From: Stygiobacter sp. RIFOXYC2_FULL_38_25
GTDB taxonomy: Bacteria; Bacteroidota; Ignavibacteria; Ignavibacteriales; Melioribacteraceae
Direction of reading: 5' to 3'
Length of the DNA stretch: 64,000 bases
Assembly: GCA_001803165.1 (NCBI GenBank)
Contig: MHAZ01000006.1
Location: 435,428-499,427, forward strand
The notes under the pieces were generated by a model. That model was given only the letters and a program-made list of their open reading frames with translations, did not search any database and was not told where the DNA came from. Positions 1 through 11,036 of the stretch are shown one piece after another (within the stretch, counting starts at the first letter, position 1; the number at the start of each line of letters is the position of its first letter). The position numbers and the translations under genes were made by a program.

Positions 1-656
1 ACTTGTCTTAATGAGATAGCACTTAAACTTGAAACATCTGCAGTGATTGATGTCTGCGTTAGATCTGAAACGGGCTCTGGCCCACTTAGATCTGGATTTA
101 TCCAAAGTTTAACTTCATCATCGGTACCACTCCCAGTATTAAATTTGTAGCAAATAACGACAAGATATGTTGTTCCTACGTTGTATTCCGTTGAAGTATA
201 CAATTCGGTTTCAGTTGATTTTGAAATTCCAACAACAAATTTGCCACTTGCTGAACCTTTCTTAAAATAAACACGAGCATAATGTGTTGATGTTGAACCT
301 AGATGTACATTATAGTCACCTGCGGTTGTTGAAACTGATGCAGCGTTTACCAAAAACGAAAAATAGACTGTCCCTGAGTTCTGAGAAGAAAACGTTCTAT
401 TAACATCATCGTTTCCAGATGCAGCGATTGAAGCTGACCCTCCAACACCAGATGAAGAATAACCAGAATATGTTAAACTATTTGTAGAATACAAGAAATC
501 GTTACTTGTACCTGAATGCCGGGTCCAATTAATAGTTAAAGTTCTTAATTCCCCGACAGAATTTCCATAATCAAAATCGTCAGTAAATATCTGTCCCCAA
601 CTTACTGCTGGTAAGAAAAATCAAACGACGAGAAAAAGCGGAATGAATCTTTTCAT
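1..656 (-). pseudogene. Secreted protein, N-terminal part, broken by an in-frame stop
   Basis: An ATG at 654-656 follows a good ribosome binding site (GAGGTG, 7 nt upstream) and opens a signal peptide (MKRFIPLFLVV). A TGA at 621-623 stops it. The same frame then continues without another stop to the window edge: FFLPAVSWGQ, then about 200 residues rich in Ser, Thr, Gly and Asn, with segments such as DDFDYG, SGVGGSAS, VNRTFSSQNSGTVYFSF and ARVYFKKG. This composition resembles the LamG/jelly-roll-like beta-sandwich domains of secreted, T9SS-exported proteins in Ignavibacteria; the C-terminus lies outside the window. No alternative start follows the TGA closely enough to make a signal peptide. 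Either a point nonsense mutation has inactivated it, or it is a sequencing error. TGA is a normal stop here (msrA ends in TGA), so recoding is unlikely. The domain family is a resemblance only. Confidence 0.7.
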
Positions 657-682
657 TTACACACCTCATCTATTAAATATTT

Positions 683-1105
683 TTAGATCATAGAGGCAAC
701 AAAAGAAACAAGTAGAATTATTAGAGCCACAAAAATCAGTACGGCTCCAAAGATTTTTTTCTCTAAACTCTTTCTAATCTGCAGGTAGGAAACTTGCTCT
801 TCTTCATTATCTGCCATATCATGCAAGTAATCACCATCGGATACATTCCAATTCTCACGCACAGGTAAATTTCGTTTATCCAATCTTTCTTGATTAATTC
901 TAACTAAATCTACTTTTCTTAACTTATTGTCAGAGCCGATAGAAGCATGACTAGACCACCAATTGCGCGGCAATTCGAGTAGAACACTAATAGGTATTAC
1001 AGATTGATGAAGTATCTCAGCCGTGGGTTGTTCACAATTTTCATTTAATCCCCAGAAGTTTGTTTCGGAAGTTAATTCTTTTGCACACTGATTTGTTTTA
1101 GGCAT
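683..1105 (-). CDS. Hypothetical tail-anchored membrane protein
   Basis: I do not recognise this protein of about 140 residues. The first ~115 residues are hydrophilic, with acidic stretches (DMADNEEEQ) and a NWWSSHAS segment. The last ~22 residues (FGAVLIFVALIILLVSFVASM) are a single strong hydrophobic helix preceded by basic residues (RKSLEKK), so it would sit as a C-terminal tail anchor with the bulk in the cytoplasm. I placed the start at the ATG at 1103-1105, which has a GGGGGTGG purine run just upstream, rather than the TTG four codons earlier. It lies 27 nt upstream of the broken secreted-protein gene on the same strand and could be cotranscribed with it. No function can be given. Confidence 0.55.
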   Translation of the reverse strand: MPKTNQCAKELTSETNFWGLNENCEQPTAEILHQSVIPISVLLELPRNWWSSHASIGSDNKLRKVDLVRINQERLDKRNLPVRENWNVSDGDYLHDMADNEEEQVSYLQIRKSLEKKIFGAVLIFVALIILLVSFVASMI

Positions 1106-1427
1106 TTCCACCCCCAATTAAATGAAACTTACTTTCTATTTTTTGATCGAAAAAAGTTTATTGGCTGGTTCTTTAAATGGAATATACAAATACTCTCTAA
1201 CCAACAAAATAAAAATATTTTTCTAATAAGAGTTCTCGTCTATATTTTAGTTTATTAGCAAGTATTTCCAATGTTCTAAAAATGTCACCTATAGTTTGGC
1301 AATGAAATAATATCACGCTAAAAATGAGAGCAGCTTGGGGAAAAAATCGTGGCAATTGTTTTTAAACGGTTATGAAACATATTTCCGGAATTCTTTGTTA
1401 TAGCATAAACCAAATCGGACTTATGAA
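1106..1427. other. Intergenic region upstream of msrA
   Basis: This AT-rich gap lies between the divergently transcribed tail-anchored hypothetical and msrA. It must hold the promoters of both. I see no convincing -35/-10 pair, no RNA gene and no repeat in it. Confidence 0.5.
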
Positions 1428-2057
1428 ATGAAAAATATATTCTTACTTGCGTTGATTTCTTTAACAATCTTTGGTTGTTCCAGTAACGCCAAACCAATTT
1501 TCGAGGATAAAATGATTGATACAACAAAATATACAGTTGCTACATTCGGCGCCGGATGTTTCTGGTGCACCGAAGCAGTGTTCACAAGATTAAAAGGAGT
1601 AGCTAAAGTTGAAAGCGGCTATAGCGGCGGGAATGTTCCAAACCCAACTTACGAAGCAGTCTGCACGGGCAAAACCGGCCACGCTGAATGCACTAATATT
1701 TACTTTGACCCGGCGGTAATAAGTTATACACAATTGCTGGAAGTGTTTTTCAAAACTCATAACCCAACAACTTTGAATCAGCAAGGCGCTGATGTAGGTA
1801 CACAATACCGCTCGGTAATTTTTTATCATAACAATGAGCAGAAACAATTAGCAGAAAAAGTAAAGATGGATTTGACCGAGGCAAAAATTTGGGATAAACC
1901 GATTGTTACCGAAATAAGCGAATTTAGAAAATTTTATAGAGCGGAAGATTACCATCAGGATTATTACGAAAACAATACCAACCAAGGTTATTGCGCATTT
2001 GTTATTACGCCAAAGATAGAAAAATTTGAAAAAGTGTTTAAGAATTTACTGAAATGA
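1428..2057 (+). CDS. msrA: Peptide-methionine (S)-S-oxide reductase MsrA, lipoprotein form
   Basis: MsrA reduces the S-epimer of methionine sulfoxide in proteins, repairing oxidative damage. The signature GCFWCTEA gives the catalytic Cys44, with Cys47 of the CFWC motif close by. The family blocks GYSGG, GHAE and YHQDYY follow, and the length (209 aa) fits a full MsrA plus leader. Residues 1-17 form a lipoprotein signal peptide (MKNIFLLALISLTIFGC), so the enzyme is probably anchored in the cell envelope and works on exported proteins. No MsrB is fused or adjacent. The gene stands alone; its TGA stop is immediately followed by an inverted repeat shared with the convergent gltD gene. Confidence 0.95.
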   Translation: MKNIFLLALISLTIFGCSSNAKPIFEDKMIDTTKYTVATFGAGCFWCTEAVFTRLKGVAKVESGYSGGNVPNPTYEAVCTGKTGHAECTNIYFDPAVISYTQLLEVFFKTHNPTTLNQQGADVGTQYRSVIFYHNNEQKQLAEKVKMDLTEAKIWDKPIVTEISEFRKFYRAEDYHQDYYENNTNQGYCAFVITPKIEKFEKVFKNLLK

Positions 2058-2116
2058 CTTTGCGGCTCCGCGCCTCTGCGGTTTCTTTTTTACCGCAGAG
2101 ACGCTAAGGCGCTAAG
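2058..2116. repeat. Inverted repeat of 8-bp units between msrA and gltD
   Basis: Two 25-nt arms (2058-2082 and 2092-2116) face each other across a 9-nt T-rich loop. Each arm consists of three 8-nt units: CTTTGCGG, CTCCGCGC, CTCTGCGG on the left and, read on the other strand, CTTAGCGC, CTTAGCGT, CTCTGCGG on the right, each followed by T. The hairpin starts on the base after the msrA stop and ends 4 nt before the gltD stop, so it may act as a bidirectional terminator. The same unit bounds the GxxExxY gene at 37558-37996. Confidence 0.8.
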
Positions 2117-2120
2117 AAAA

Positions 2121-3578
2121 TTAAGCGGCGTTTTCTTCTACAGCTTGCTCGCTTAAAAAGTTATGAACCGCGCTGGCGCATTTTCTTCCTTCGGCAATTG
2201 CCCACACAACTAACGATTGTCCGCGGCGCATATCTCCGCATGCAAAAACTTTTTGCAAAGATGTCTGGTGTGCAAAGTCTGCATCGCCAAAATCTGCTTT
2301 TACATTTCCACGTGCATCCAGCTGCATACCTAAATCAACAAGTTCGGCTAACATTCCTGTCGGCTCGGGATGAACAAAACCCGCTGCAATCAGAACTAAA
2401 TCTGCTTCTAACTCAAACTCAGTTCCGGGAATGTTTACAAATTTTCCATTCTCAAATTTTGCTTCTACACAATTAAGCTTAGCAACTTCTCCATTTTCAT
2501 TACCGCTAAACGAAGTAGTATTGATGCTCCATTTTCTTTCCGCGCCTTCTTCGTGACTAGTAGAAGTACGAAGAATCATTGGCCAGTAGGGCCACGGAGA
2601 ACTTTCCGGTCTATCAACAGGAGGCTTAGGCATTACTTCAATTTGTGTAACTGATTTTGCACCTTGTCTATTTGAAGTTCCAACACAATCAGAGCCGGTA
2701 TCGCCTCCGCCAATCACAACAACATTCTTCCCTTTCGCGGTAATTGTCTGTTCAATTTTATCTCCGGCATTAATTTTATTCTGCTGAGATAAAAATTCCA
2801 TTGCAAAGTGAATTCCTTTTAAGTCTCTTCCGGGAATCGCAATATCTCTGGGCTTCTCAGAACCTCCGGCAAGCACAACTGCGTCATGAGTTTCAACTAA
2901 TTCTTTGGCGGAAATATCTTTTCCTACATTAACATTTGTCTTAAACGTAACTCCTTCAACTTTCATTTGTTTAATTCTTCTATCAATTACATTTTTTTCC
3001 AACTTGAAATCCGGAATACCATAGCGAAGCAATCCGCCGACTCTATCATTCTTTTCGTAAACTGTTACTGTATGACCGGCACGGCAAAGCTGTTGAGCGG
3101 CAGCCAATCCGCTAGGACCAGAGCCAACAACCGCCACTGTCTTCCTTGTAAGCACATGAGGCAATCTTGGCTTAACCCAACCTTCTTCAAAACCTTTATC
3201 TATGATTGTACGCTCGATAGCTTTAATAGAAACCGGAACTTTATTTATTCCAAGAGTACAAGCGGATTCGCAAGGTGCGGGGCATAGTCTGCCCGTGAAT
3301 TCCGGAAAATTATTTGTTGAGTGAAGATTTTCTAAAGCATCTTTCATGTGCCCTTTGAAAACCAAGTCATTCCATTCGGGTATATAATTCTGAATCGGAC
3401 AGCCGGTATCGCCGTGGCAGAATGGAATTCCGCAATCCATACAACGCGCGCCTTGAGTTTTTACTTTCTCAGAACTGAATCTCTTTTCAAACTCTTTATA
3501 ATGTTGAACTCTGTCTTCAGCAGAATCTTTTCTTAAATATGCTCTTTCAAATTCCATAAAACCGGTTGGCTTACCCAT
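2121..3578 (-). CDS. gltD: Glutamate synthase (NADPH) small subunit GltD
   Basis: GltD passes electrons from NAD(P)H through FAD and iron-sulfur clusters to GltB, which makes two glutamates from glutamine and 2-oxoglutarate. The N-terminus carries the two cysteine clusters (CMDCGIPFC at residues 46-54 with Cys60, then [12 protein letters not shown]). [14 protein letters not shown] dinucleotide fold follows near residue 150, a second one is [12 protein letters not shown], and [13 protein letters not shown] lies near the C-terminus. I chose the ATG at 3576-3578 because AAGGAGG lies 6-7 nt upstream. That ATG overlaps the gltB stop in the 8-nt string ATGGGTAA, which implies translational coupling. 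The length (485 aa) is normal for the family. Confidence 0.96.
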   Translation of the reverse strand: MGKPTGFMEFERAYLRKDSAEDRVQHYKEFEKRFSSEKVKTQGARCMDCGIPFCHGDTGCPIQNYIPEWNDLVFKGHMKDALENLHSTNNFPEFTGRLCPAPCESACTLGINKVPVSIKAIERTIIDKGFEEGWVKPRLPHVLTRKTVAVVGSGPSGLAAAQQLCRAGHTVTVYEKNDRVGGLLRYGIPDFKLEKNVIDRRIKQMKVEGVTFKTNVNVGKDISAKELVETHDAVVLAGGSEKPRDIAIPGRDLKGIHFAMEFLSQQNKINAGDKIEQTITAKGKNVVVIGGGDTGSDCVGTSNRQGAKSVTQIEVMPKPPVDRPESSPWPYWPMILRTSTSHEEGAERKWSINTTSFSGNENGEVAKLNCVEAKFENGKFVNIPGTEFELEADLVLIAAGFVHPEPTGMLAELVDLGMQLDARGNVKADFGDADFAHQTSLQKVFACGDMRRGQSLVVWAIAEGRKCASAVHNFLSEQAVEENAA

Positions 3579-6500
3579 GAACAACCTCCTTCTCCTCTTC
3601 AAGTTTTTCTGCGGCAACCTTCGCAATTCTTGCCAACGCTTTTTTATATTCTCCCGGAATTACTTTCCAGAAATTTTCTTTTTCTTGTTCCCAATTTTCT
3701 AAAATGAATTGCGCACGCCTTGAGCCTGTGTATTCAAAATGTTTCTTCACCATTTCATAAACTTCATTTTTGTCATCGTCATAAATCAAATACTCTACTT
3801 CCACCATTCCATGATTAACACGCTTGCCGGCTTCGCGTGCTGGATCCCAAATGTAAGCGATGCCGCCGCTCATTCCAGCCGCAAAGTTTCTCCCAATTCT
3901 ACCAAGCACTGCAACACGACCGCCCGTCATATATTCACAACCGTGATCTCCTACTCCTTCAATAACTGCAAGCGCTCCGGAATTACGCACAGCAAATCTT
4001 TCTCCGGCAAGACCGTTGATAAAAGCTTCTCCACTCGTTGCACCGTACAAACAAGTATTACCCACTATAATATTATCTTCGGCTGCAAAGGTTACTTCCG
4101 GAGGAATTTTTACAATCACTCTGCCGCCGCTCAAACCTTTACCAAAATAATCATTCGCTTCGCCTGTCAGATTGAGTTCGATTCCTTTAGCAAGGAAAGC
4201 ACCAAAACTTTGTCCGGCTGTTCCGCGTAAATCAATTTTGATTGTTCCTTCCGGCAATCCATCTTCACCATACCTTTTGGCAACATCGCTTGAAAGCATT
4301 GTACCAACACAGCGGTGAATATTTCTTACTCGCTTGTTCAAAACAATCGGTGTTTTGTTTTCAACTGCTTCTTTTGTTTCAGCAATCAATTCGTGATCGA
4401 ATTGATTTTCCAAACCATGATTTTGTCCGCGAGTGCGATACAAACATGTATCGTAAAGCGGCGTTGGTTTGAAAAGCGGTTTGCTCAAATCAATACCGCG
4501 CGCTTTCCAATGATCGTGCTGGCGGATTGGAATTATTTTTTCAGTCTGTCCAATCATTTCATTAATTGTTCTATAACCAAGTTTAGCCATATACTCGCGG
4601 ACTTCTTCCGCAACAAAGAACATAAAGTTGATTACATACTCCGGCTTGCCGGTAAATTTCTTTCTTAGTTCCGGATCTTGTGTTGCAACGCCAACAGGAC
4701 AAGTATTAAGATGACACTTGCGCATCATTATGCATCCTTGTGTAACAAGAGGCGCTGTTGCGAAGCCAAATTCCTCAGCCCCAAGCAATGCAGCAATAAC
4801 AACATCTCTGCCGGTTTTAAGCTGACCATCTGTTGCAAGATAAACTCTATCGCGCAAACCGTTGAGAACAAGAGTTTGATGCGCTTCGGAAAGTCCAAGT
4901 TCCCAAGGCGTTCCGGCATATTGGATTGATGAAATTGGGCTCGCGCCGGTTCCACCATCGTGACCGCTAATTAAAATGTGATCGGCATGAGCTTTTGCAA
5001 CTCCGGCAGCAATTGTACCAACACCAACTTCGGAAACAAGCTTAACACTAATTCTTGCGGTAGGATTTATGTTTTTCAGATCAAAGATTAACTGTTTCAA
5101 ATCTTCAATTGAATAAATATCGTGATGCGGCGGCGGTGAAATCAAAGTTACGCCAGGCGTGCTGTGTCTAACCTTCGCAATGATTGAATCAACTTTGTGT
5201 CCAGGAAGCTGACCGCCCTCTCCCGGCTTTGCACCTTGAGCCATTTTAATTTGCAGCTCATCAGCATTTACCAAATAATTTGCTGTTACACCAAATCTTG
5301 CTGAAGCAACTTGCTTAATTGCGCTGCGTAAACTTTCTCCATTAGGACGAGTTACAAATCTTTCTGCTTCTTCTCCACCTTCGCCAGTGTTAGATTTACC
5401 GCCAATCTTGTTCATTGCAATAGCAAGATTTGTATGAGCCTCTCGCGATATTGAACCGAAGCTCATAGCGCCGGTTGCAAAACGTTTAACTATTTCTGAA
5501 GCTGGTTCAACTTCATCAATCGAAATCGGCTCGCCGGATAAATCCAAATCGAATAAACTTCTTAATGTTACTCTATGCTTGTCCTGATTGTTAATGTAAT
5601 CGGCATATTCTTTATAAGTTTTGAAATCGTTACGCTGCGTACTTAGCTGAAGTTTCGAGATTGTTAGAGGATTCCATAAGTGATGCTCGCCATCTCTTCT
5701 GTAATGATACAAACCGCCAACATCGAGCGAGCTTTGATCAACTTGCGGATCGAGCGCATGAAGGTGTCTTCTTTTTGTTTCCTCTTCAAGCATTTCGAGC
5801 GAAAGCCCTTCAATACGAGTCGGTGTACCGGAAAAATAGTTTTCTATAATTTCGCTATCGAGTCCAACCGCTTCAAAAATTTGAGCGCCGCAATAGGATT
5901 GAAGCGTACTTATTCCCATCTTACTGAAGATTTTATACAAACCTTTGCTTACAGCTTTCACAAAATTCTTTTTTACTGTCGCATAGTCAATCGAAGGTGG
6001 TAAGAAACCTTTCTCTGATAAATAAGCCAAAGTTTCATAAGCTAAATATGGATTAATTGCATTAGCGCCGTAACCGCACAGCAATGCAAAGTGATGAACT
6101 TCTCTCGCTTCGCCGGTCTCAACAATGATTCCGGTTTTAGTTCTTAAGCCAGCACGAAGTAATGTATGATGGATTGCTGAAGTTGCCAACAAGCTTGGTA
6201 TTGCTGCTTGTTCATGATTAACACCTTTATCTGATAGAACCAAAAGTGAAATTCCCGATTTAACCGCTTCAACAGCTTCAATGCAAATCTCTTCTAATCT
6301 ATTTCTCATATCGTGATGCTTGAACGGATTGAAAAGAAGAGGAATTGTTTGCGACTTAAATAATCCTCTCGCGATGTGACGAATCTTTTCCATCTGAGAA
6401 TTTGAAAGTAACGGATGTTCAAGCTCCAAACGGTTTGCGTGCTGAGGAGTTTCATCCAAAAGATTTTGTTCCGGACCAACATAAGTTGTTAACTCCATTA

Positions 6501-8160
6501 CAAGTTCTTCACGAATCGCATCAATTGGCGGATTTGTTACTTGCGCAAACAATTGCTTGAAATATCTAAACAGCATTTGCGGCTTATCGGAAAGTACTGC
6601 AAGTGCTGCGTCAGTTCCCATCGAGCCAATTGCTTCTTCGCCACGCTCAGCCATTGGCAGCAATACTTTATCCAAATCTTCTTTTGTGTAGCCAAAAATT
6701 CTTTGCCGCATTAGAATAGTTTTGAAGTCGGAATTGTAAATATAATCCGGAGTCGGCAAGTGACCCATCTTAATCATATTCTCATTAACCCACTTGCGGT
6801 AAGGCTTGCGCGTTACAATTTCCTTTTTGATTTCTTCATCTTCAATAATTCTTCCTTGCTTCAAATCAAGAATAAACATTCTTCCCGGTTGAAGTTTTCC
6901 TTTCACAGCAACATTCTCAGCGTCAACGCTCCAAGTTCCGGCTTCAGAAGTTAGAACAACTAAATCATCCTTTGTAATTACATAACGCGATGGACGCAAT
7001 CCATTTCTATCTAATGTTGCGCCTATAATATTGCCATCAGTGAAAACTACAGCAGCCGGACCATCCCAGGGCTCCATCATAGTCGCGTGGTATTCATAAA
7101 ACGCTTTTCTATCGGGATCCATCAAATCATTTTTAGACCAAGCTTCGGGAATCATCATCATCATTGCATGAGGAAGACTTCTTCCTCCCATAACTAAAAG
7201 CTCAAGTACGGAATCGAATGTAGCGGAATCACTTTGTCCATCCATAATTATCGGCAGCATTCTTCGCAAATCTTTTCCGTACAATGGCGATTCCATTACA
7301 TGCTGCCGCGCAGCCATCCAGTTTTTGTTACCACGCAGAGTATTTATTTCACCGTTGTGCGCAATCATTCTAAATGGATGAGCTAAATCCCAGGTTGGAA
7401 ATGTGTTTGTTGAAAAGCGCATGTGCAGCATTGTCATTCCGCTTTTCATATCGGGGTCGGAAAGATCTTTGTAGTAATCTATCAATTGTTGAGCGAGTAA
7501 CATTCCCTTGTAAACAAGTGTGCGGCTCGAAAAAGAAGGGACATAGTATTTGCTTCTATCTAACTTTAATTCGGCGCGAACACGATGGTCAATAATTCTT
7601 CTGATAAGATAAAGCTTGCGTTCAAATTCATTTTGGTCCTGTATTTTTTTGTTAGCGCCAACAAAGCATTGTCTAATAAATGGCTGCGTAGCTTGCGCTC
7701 CTTTGCCGGGAACTGTTGGATCTACCGGAACATCACGCCAACCAAGAAATTTCTGGTTCTCATCAAGAACAATTTTCTCAATTAAATTCTCAACGGATTT
7801 TCTAATGATAGGATTATGAGGAAGAAATATTACACCAACACCATACTTTCCTTCTTCCGGCAGATTTATTTTCGTTCCGCTTGTTACTTTACGTAAAAAT
7901 TCATCCGGCATTTGAATTAAAATTCCAGCACCATCTCCAGTGTTTGGATCGGCGCCAACAGCGCCCCTGTGTTCTAGATTTTTAAGAATATCAAGACCCT
8001 TTTCAATAATCGTTCTGGACTTTCTGCCTTTCACATCTGCGACAAATCCCATTCCACACGCGTCATGTTCAAAAGCTGGCGAGTACATACCCTTACACGC
8101 ATTCACGGAATTGGAAACATTCAGCATATCTTCGAACACATTTTTATTTAAATCCGGCAT
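3571..8160 (-). CDS. gltB: Glutamate synthase large subunit GltB
   Basis: GltB is the ammonia-transferring and FMN-containing subunit of glutamate synthase, central to nitrogen assimilation in the cytoplasm. At 1529 aa it has the full family architecture. A class II glutamine amidotransferase domain has its nucleophile at Cys35 (HDACGMGFV), so residues 1-34 would be a cleaved propeptide. The central domain follows, then the FMN domain ([23 protein letters not shown]) with the 3Fe-4S motif [12 protein letters not shown], and the C-terminal GXGXG beta-helix ([24 protein letters not shown]). AGGAG lies about 8 nt before the ATG. It is the first gene of a gltB-gltD operon. No PII or ammonium-transporter gene is adjacent. 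Confidence 0.97.
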   Translation of the reverse strand: MPDLNKNVFEDMLNVSNSVNACKGMYSPAFEHDACGMGFVADVKGRKSRTIIEKGLDILKNLEHRGAVGADPNTGDGAGILIQMPDEFLRKVTSGTKINLPEEGKYGVGVIFLPHNPIIRKSVENLIEKIVLDENQKFLGWRDVPVDPTVPGKGAQATQPFIRQCFVGANKKIQDQNEFERKLYLIRRIIDHRVRAELKLDRSKYYVPSFSSRTLVYKGMLLAQQLIDYYKDLSDPDMKSGMTMLHMRFSTNTFPTWDLAHPFRMIAHNGEINTLRGNKNWMAARQHVMESPLYGKDLRRMLPIIMDGQSDSATFDSVLELLVMGGRSLPHAMMMMIPEAWSKNDLMDPDRKAFYEYHATMMEPWDGPAAVVFTDGNIIGATLDRNGLRPSRYVITKDDLVVLTSEAGTWSVDAENVAVKGKLQPGRMFILDLKQGRIIEDEEIKKEIVTRKPYRKWVNENMIKMGHLPTPDYIYNSDFKTILMRQRIFGYTKEDLDKVLLPMAERGEEAIGSMGTDAALAVLSDKPQMLFRYFKQLFAQVTNPPIDAIREELVMELTTYVGPEQNLLDETPQHANRLELEHPLLSNSQMEKIRHIARGLFKSQTIPLLFNPFKHHDMRNRLEEICIEAVEAVKSGISLLVLSDKGVNHEQAAIPSLLATSAIHHTLLRAGLRTKTGIIVETGEAREVHHFALLCGYGANAINPYLAYETLAYLSEKGFLPPSIDYATVKKNFVKAVSKGLYKIFSKMGISTLQSYCGAQIFEAVGLDSEIIENYFSGTPTRIEGLSLEMLEEETKRRHLHALDPQVDQSSLDVGGLYHYRRDGEHHLWNPLTISKLQLSTQRNDFKTYKEYADYINNQDKHRVTLRSLFDLDLSGEPISIDEVEPASEIVKRFATGAMSFGSISREAHTNLAIAMNKIGGKSNTGEGGEEAERFVTRPNGESLRSAIKQVASARFGVTANYLVNADELQIKMAQGAKPGEGGQLPGHKVDSIIAKVRHSTPGVTLISPPPHHDIYSIEDLKQLIFDLKNINPTARISVKLVSEVGVGTIAAGVAKAHADHILISGHDGGTGASPISSIQYAGTPWELGLSEAHQTLVLNGLRDRVYLATDGQLKTGRDVVIAALLGAEEFGFATAPLVTQGCIMMRKCHLNTCPVGVATQDPELRKKFTGKPEYVINFMFFVAEEVREYMAKLGYRTINEMIGQTEKIIPIRQHDHWKARGIDLSKPLFKPTPLYDTCLYRTRGQNHGLENQFDHELIAETKEAVENKTPIVLNKRVRNIHRCVGTMLSSDVAKRYGEDGLPEGTIKIDLRGTAGQSFGAFLAKGIELNLTGEANDYFGKGLSGGRVIVKIPPEVTFAAEDNIIVGNTCLYGATSGEAFINGLAGERFAVRNSGALAVIEGVGDHGCEYMTGGRVAVLGRIGRNFAAGMSGGIAYIWDPAREAGKRVNHGMVEVEYLIYDDDKNEVYEMVKKHFEYTGSRRAQFILENWEQEKENFWKVIPGEYKKALARIAKVAAEKLEEEKEVVHG

Positions 8161-8487
8161 CAGGATACTCCTATTTCTAAATAATTATTCACTTGATGAA
8201 TAAACAAGTTTATATTTTTCTTCCTTCCCACTTCTTCATGGGCTGAAAGAAAGTGAGACTTTTTAATGACAAACTAGATTAGATTAATTAGAATTGAATG
8301 GCGCGTAATGCCTAGGCTATCATTATAAATCGCCAGAGCATTTGTAAGGAGGATTGTAATATTTAGTCGCTTATTCTTCATTAATTAGCCAACGCCATAA
8401 ATCTAATCCGTAATATAAAAATCATAACGAATGATGCAAGTATTTTTTGCAAAAATATTCATCAAAATGCATAATTATGCAAAGGAC
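8161..8487 (-). promoter_or_regulatory. gltB upstream region with tentative promoter elements
   Basis: This 327-nt gap must contain the gltBD promoter. On the minus strand TTGCAT, 16 nt, then TATATT (about 8405-8435) resembles a sigma-70 promoter, and a perfect TATAAT occurs nearer the gene (8322-8327) without a clear -35. A 14-bp perfect palindrome TGCATAATTATGCA lies at 8468-8481, next to the peptidase stop codon, and could be an operator. I see no sigma-54 element, tRNA or known riboswitch. These are visual calls only. Confidence 0.3.
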
Positions 8488-9840
8488 TTAACGTACAGGT
8501 ATTGGCCAAACCGGAAGACTTTCATGTCCGGCTTCATCTACTGATTGAACTGCAAAAAGGTAATTGTCTTTAGAATATGGCAAAGTGATTTCCGTTCTAT
8601 CAGTAAATATTTTCTTTTGCCAGAAAGGCTGATAAGTTTCGCGCGTCAAAACAAAATATCCTTTGGGAATACCGTTTTGAGGTGCTTCCCATTTCAGCGT
8701 CGTGTAGTTTGTAACTTCTTTTGTAAGTACTCCAACATTTTGGGGCTGGGAAGGTGCAAGCGCTAAGTTAGCAAGCACTGCCAGATTTATGCAAGCAATC
8801 TTTCTTGCATATTCGTAGTCAACAAACTCCGGTAAATCTCCATACTGAATACCCTTTTCGACGCGAATATTTTGATGCTGATGGTCGTAATTTTCATTCA
8901 TCTCGCAGAAACGCACGGCAGTAAATCCTTGTCTGTTAAATGGAGTATGATCACCGCCGCGAAGAAATCTATCATTGCGATAAATTAGTTTCACTTCTAT
9001 TTGTTCAACATAACGCTCCCCGATTTCTTTTATATAGCGCGCAAGCTGACGGGACTTACTATCGTTCTCCGCATTAGTTGACTGACGGATACTTTTCATT
9101 TCGTCGGTTTCTAAAAGCGGTATTCCCTCACTAAATACTCTTACTTGCATATTATCTTTAAGCAGAGTTTCGTTTGAAAAAGAATTACCAATCATGTCAT
9201 TACTTAGCATGGCAACTAAATTCCAATTTTTCTCTTTGGCTTTCTTAGCCAAATAAGTTGAGCTAAACAGTCCCTGTTCTTCACCGGAAAATGCAACAAA
9301 GATTATTGTAGCTGGGAAGTTTCGTTTGGACATTACTCTAGCAAGTTCTAATACAGCGGCAACTCCGGATGCATCATCATTGGCTCCCGGTGCAGTTGAT
9401 GTTGAATCGTTAGCACCACCTGCCCGTGAATCAATATGACCGCCAACAATAAAAACTCTGTCGTCGGTTTTATTTGTACCTCTTAGAATAGCAACAGGAT
9501 TAGTCATAAGAATTCTTCGCGTAATTCTTCTTCCGTCCGGTTCTACATAAAATGAATCAAGGCTAACTTTCATTCTTCCTTCGGATTCAGCAGCGTACTT
9601 CTCAAATTGATTTTTAACCCATTCACATGCAGCGCCAATGCCTTTTTCTTTTTCGTTTCTCCAACTGAATGAATGGCGTGTTCCAAAACCTACTAATTTT
9701 CGAACGTTAGCCTCCAGATTAGCATGGGATATTTCACTCAGCATTGCAGAAATATTTGGATCTCTGTTTATTATAGTTGTTTGAGAAAGGATTACCGAAG
9801 TGATAAAAAGTATTGGAAGAAGATATTTTAATTGCTTCAT
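8488..9840 (-). CDS. Secreted M28-family zinc aminopeptidase with C-terminal Fn3 domain
   Basis: The protein carries an export signal (MKQLKYLLPILFITSVILSQ) and an M28 peptidase domain. Two-zinc site motifs are visible: GGHIDSRAG with His135, PGANDDASG with the bridging Asp at 155, and FSGEEQGL supplying the catalytic and metal-binding glutamates. SNDMIGN and RGGDHTPF complete the site. The last ~90 residues (from SQPQNVGVL) form a fibronectin type III domain. I moved the start to the ATG at 9838-9840 because it has GGAG 6 nt upstream and begins a clean signal peptide. It lies 94 nt after the sugar ABC ATPase gene on the same strand and could be the last gene of that operon or independent. 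It probably degrades peptides in the periplasm or outside; its substrate is unknown. Confidence 0.88.
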   Translation of the reverse strand: MKQLKYLLPILFITSVILSQTTIINRDPNISAMLSEISHANLEANVRKLVGFGTRHSFSWRNEKEKGIGAACEWVKNQFEKYAAESEGRMKVSLDSFYVEPDGRRITRRILMTNPVAILRGTNKTDDRVFIVGGHIDSRAGGANDSTSTAPGANDDASGVAAVLELARVMSKRNFPATIIFVAFSGEEQGLFSSTYLAKKAKEKNWNLVAMLSNDMIGNSFSNETLLKDNMQVRVFSEGIPLLETDEMKSIRQSTNAENDSKSRQLARYIKEIGERYVEQIEVKLIYRNDRFLRGGDHTPFNRQGFTAVRFCEMNENYDHQHQNIRVEKGIQYGDLPEFVDYEYARKIACINLAVLANLALAPSQPQNVGVLTKEVTNYTTLKWEAPQNGIPKGYFVLTRETYQPFWQKKIFTDRTEITLPYSKDNYLFAVQSVDEAGHESLPVWPIPVR

Positions 9841-9934
9841 TTTGTCTCCGTAGAATTTGTTTGAATATTCAAACAATACTCGTACAAAATAGAAGTTTTT
9901 ACCAACTAAGGAAAGATTGATACTTCAGAAAATA

Positions 9935-11017
9935 TCAAGCAATTCTGCTGCCGGTTTCACTTTCAAAAAAGTAAAAATGGTTTTTATCTAACGAAATTTC
10001 TACTTCAGCGCCTATGCGATAAGTGTCTTTAGGTTTTAACCGGGAAATGATTGGCTTACCGTCTATGGCAAAGTGAGCAAACACTTCATTTCCCATCTGT
10101 TCAACAACATCAAGCGTTACCTTAATTTTATTCACAGTATTATCTTCATCAGAAAAATGCTCTGGACGAATTCCAAGAGTAATTTTAGAATTCACATATT
10201 TTGAAAATACTTTCTCATCAAGCGGGATTTGCAAAGTATTCTTTTCGCTGGTAAATTTTATTCCGTCATCATTTACAATTTTTCCTTCAATAAAATTCAT
10301 CGCCGGGCTGCCAATAAAACCAGCTACGAATTGATTAACCGGATTGTTATAAAGATTCAGTGGCGAATCAACTTGCTGGACAATTCCATCTTTCATTACT
10401 ACAATTCTGTTACCAAGAGTCATAGCTTCGGTTTGGTCGTGAGTAACGTAAACCACAGTCGTTTCAAGCTGATGATGCAGACGAGCAAGTTCGGTTCTCA
10501 TTTGTACGCGGAGTTTTGCATCAAGATTGCTTAGCGGTTCATCAAACAAAAATACTTTTGGCTTTCGGACAATTGCCCTACCAACCGCAACACGCTGACG
10601 TTGCCCGCCGGATAATTGTTTTGGTTTCCGATTTAGCAAAGGTTCTATGCTAAGAATCTTTGCAGCTTCATTAACCCGTTCGTTGATTTTATCTTTGGGG
10701 AATTTTCTAAGCTTCAGACCAAAAGCCATATTTTCAAAAACCGTCATGTGAGGATAAAGCGCGTAATTCTGAAACACCATTGCAATATCTCTGTATTTTG
10801 GCGGCACATCATTCACAAGTTTTCCGTCAATGTAAATTTCGCCTTCCGTAATTTCTTCCAAACCGGCAACCATTCTTAGAGTTGTTGATTTGCCGCAGCC
10901 GCTTGGTCCGACAAGCACAACAAATTCTTTATCATTTATTTCCAGATTAACAGATTGTACCGCTCTGTTTTTACCTTCGTAAACTTTGCCAACATTTTTA
11001 AGAATTACTTCAGCCAT
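9935..11017 (-). CDS. Sugar ABC transporter ATP-binding protein (UgpC/MsmK/MalK type)
   Basis: This is the cytoplasmic ATPase of a carbohydrate importer. The Walker A motif GPSGCGKST is at residues 37-45, the signature LSGGQRQR near 135, Walker B VFLFDEPLSNLDA follows, and the switch histidine is in YVTHDQTEA. The C-terminal ~130 residues form the TOBE/MalK-type regulatory domain (LGIRPEHF), which separates it from other ABC ATPases. At 360 aa it has normal length. It is the last transporter gene of the operon, 19 nt after the MalG-type permease, and completes a set of one binding protein, two permeases and one ATPase. Confidence 0.94.
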   Translation of the reverse strand: MAEVILKNVGKVYEGKNRAVQSVNLEINDKEFVVLVGPSGCGKSTTLRMVAGLEEITEGEIYIDGKLVNDVPPKYRDIAMVFQNYALYPHMTVFENMAFGLKLRKFPKDKINERVNEAAKILSIEPLLNRKPKQLSGGQRQRVAVGRAIVRKPKVFLFDEPLSNLDAKLRVQMRTELARLHHQLETTVVYVTHDQTEAMTLGNRIVVMKDGIVQQVDSPLNLYNNPVNQFVAGFIGSPAMNFIEGKIVNDDGIKFTSEKNTLQIPLDEKVFSKYVNSKITLGIRPEHFSDEDNTVNKIKVTLDVVEQMGNEVFAHFAIDGKPIISRLKPKDTYRIGAEVEISLDKNHFYFFESETGSRIA

Positions 11018-11036
11018 AAATTTCCTCTTAAGAATT

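Noticed and set aside
1318-1527. A 69-codon minus-strand frame across the msrA start
   Set aside because: It overlaps the clear MsrA signal peptide and has no coding character.
3739-4230. A 163-codon plus-strand frame opposite gltB
   Set aside because: It lies fully within the antisense of a conserved gltB region, has no domain and has the composition of a shadow frame.
8161-8487. A glutamine or other riboswitch in the gltB leader
   Set aside because: No known aptamer core was recognisable; only weak promoter-like elements and one short palindrome are present.
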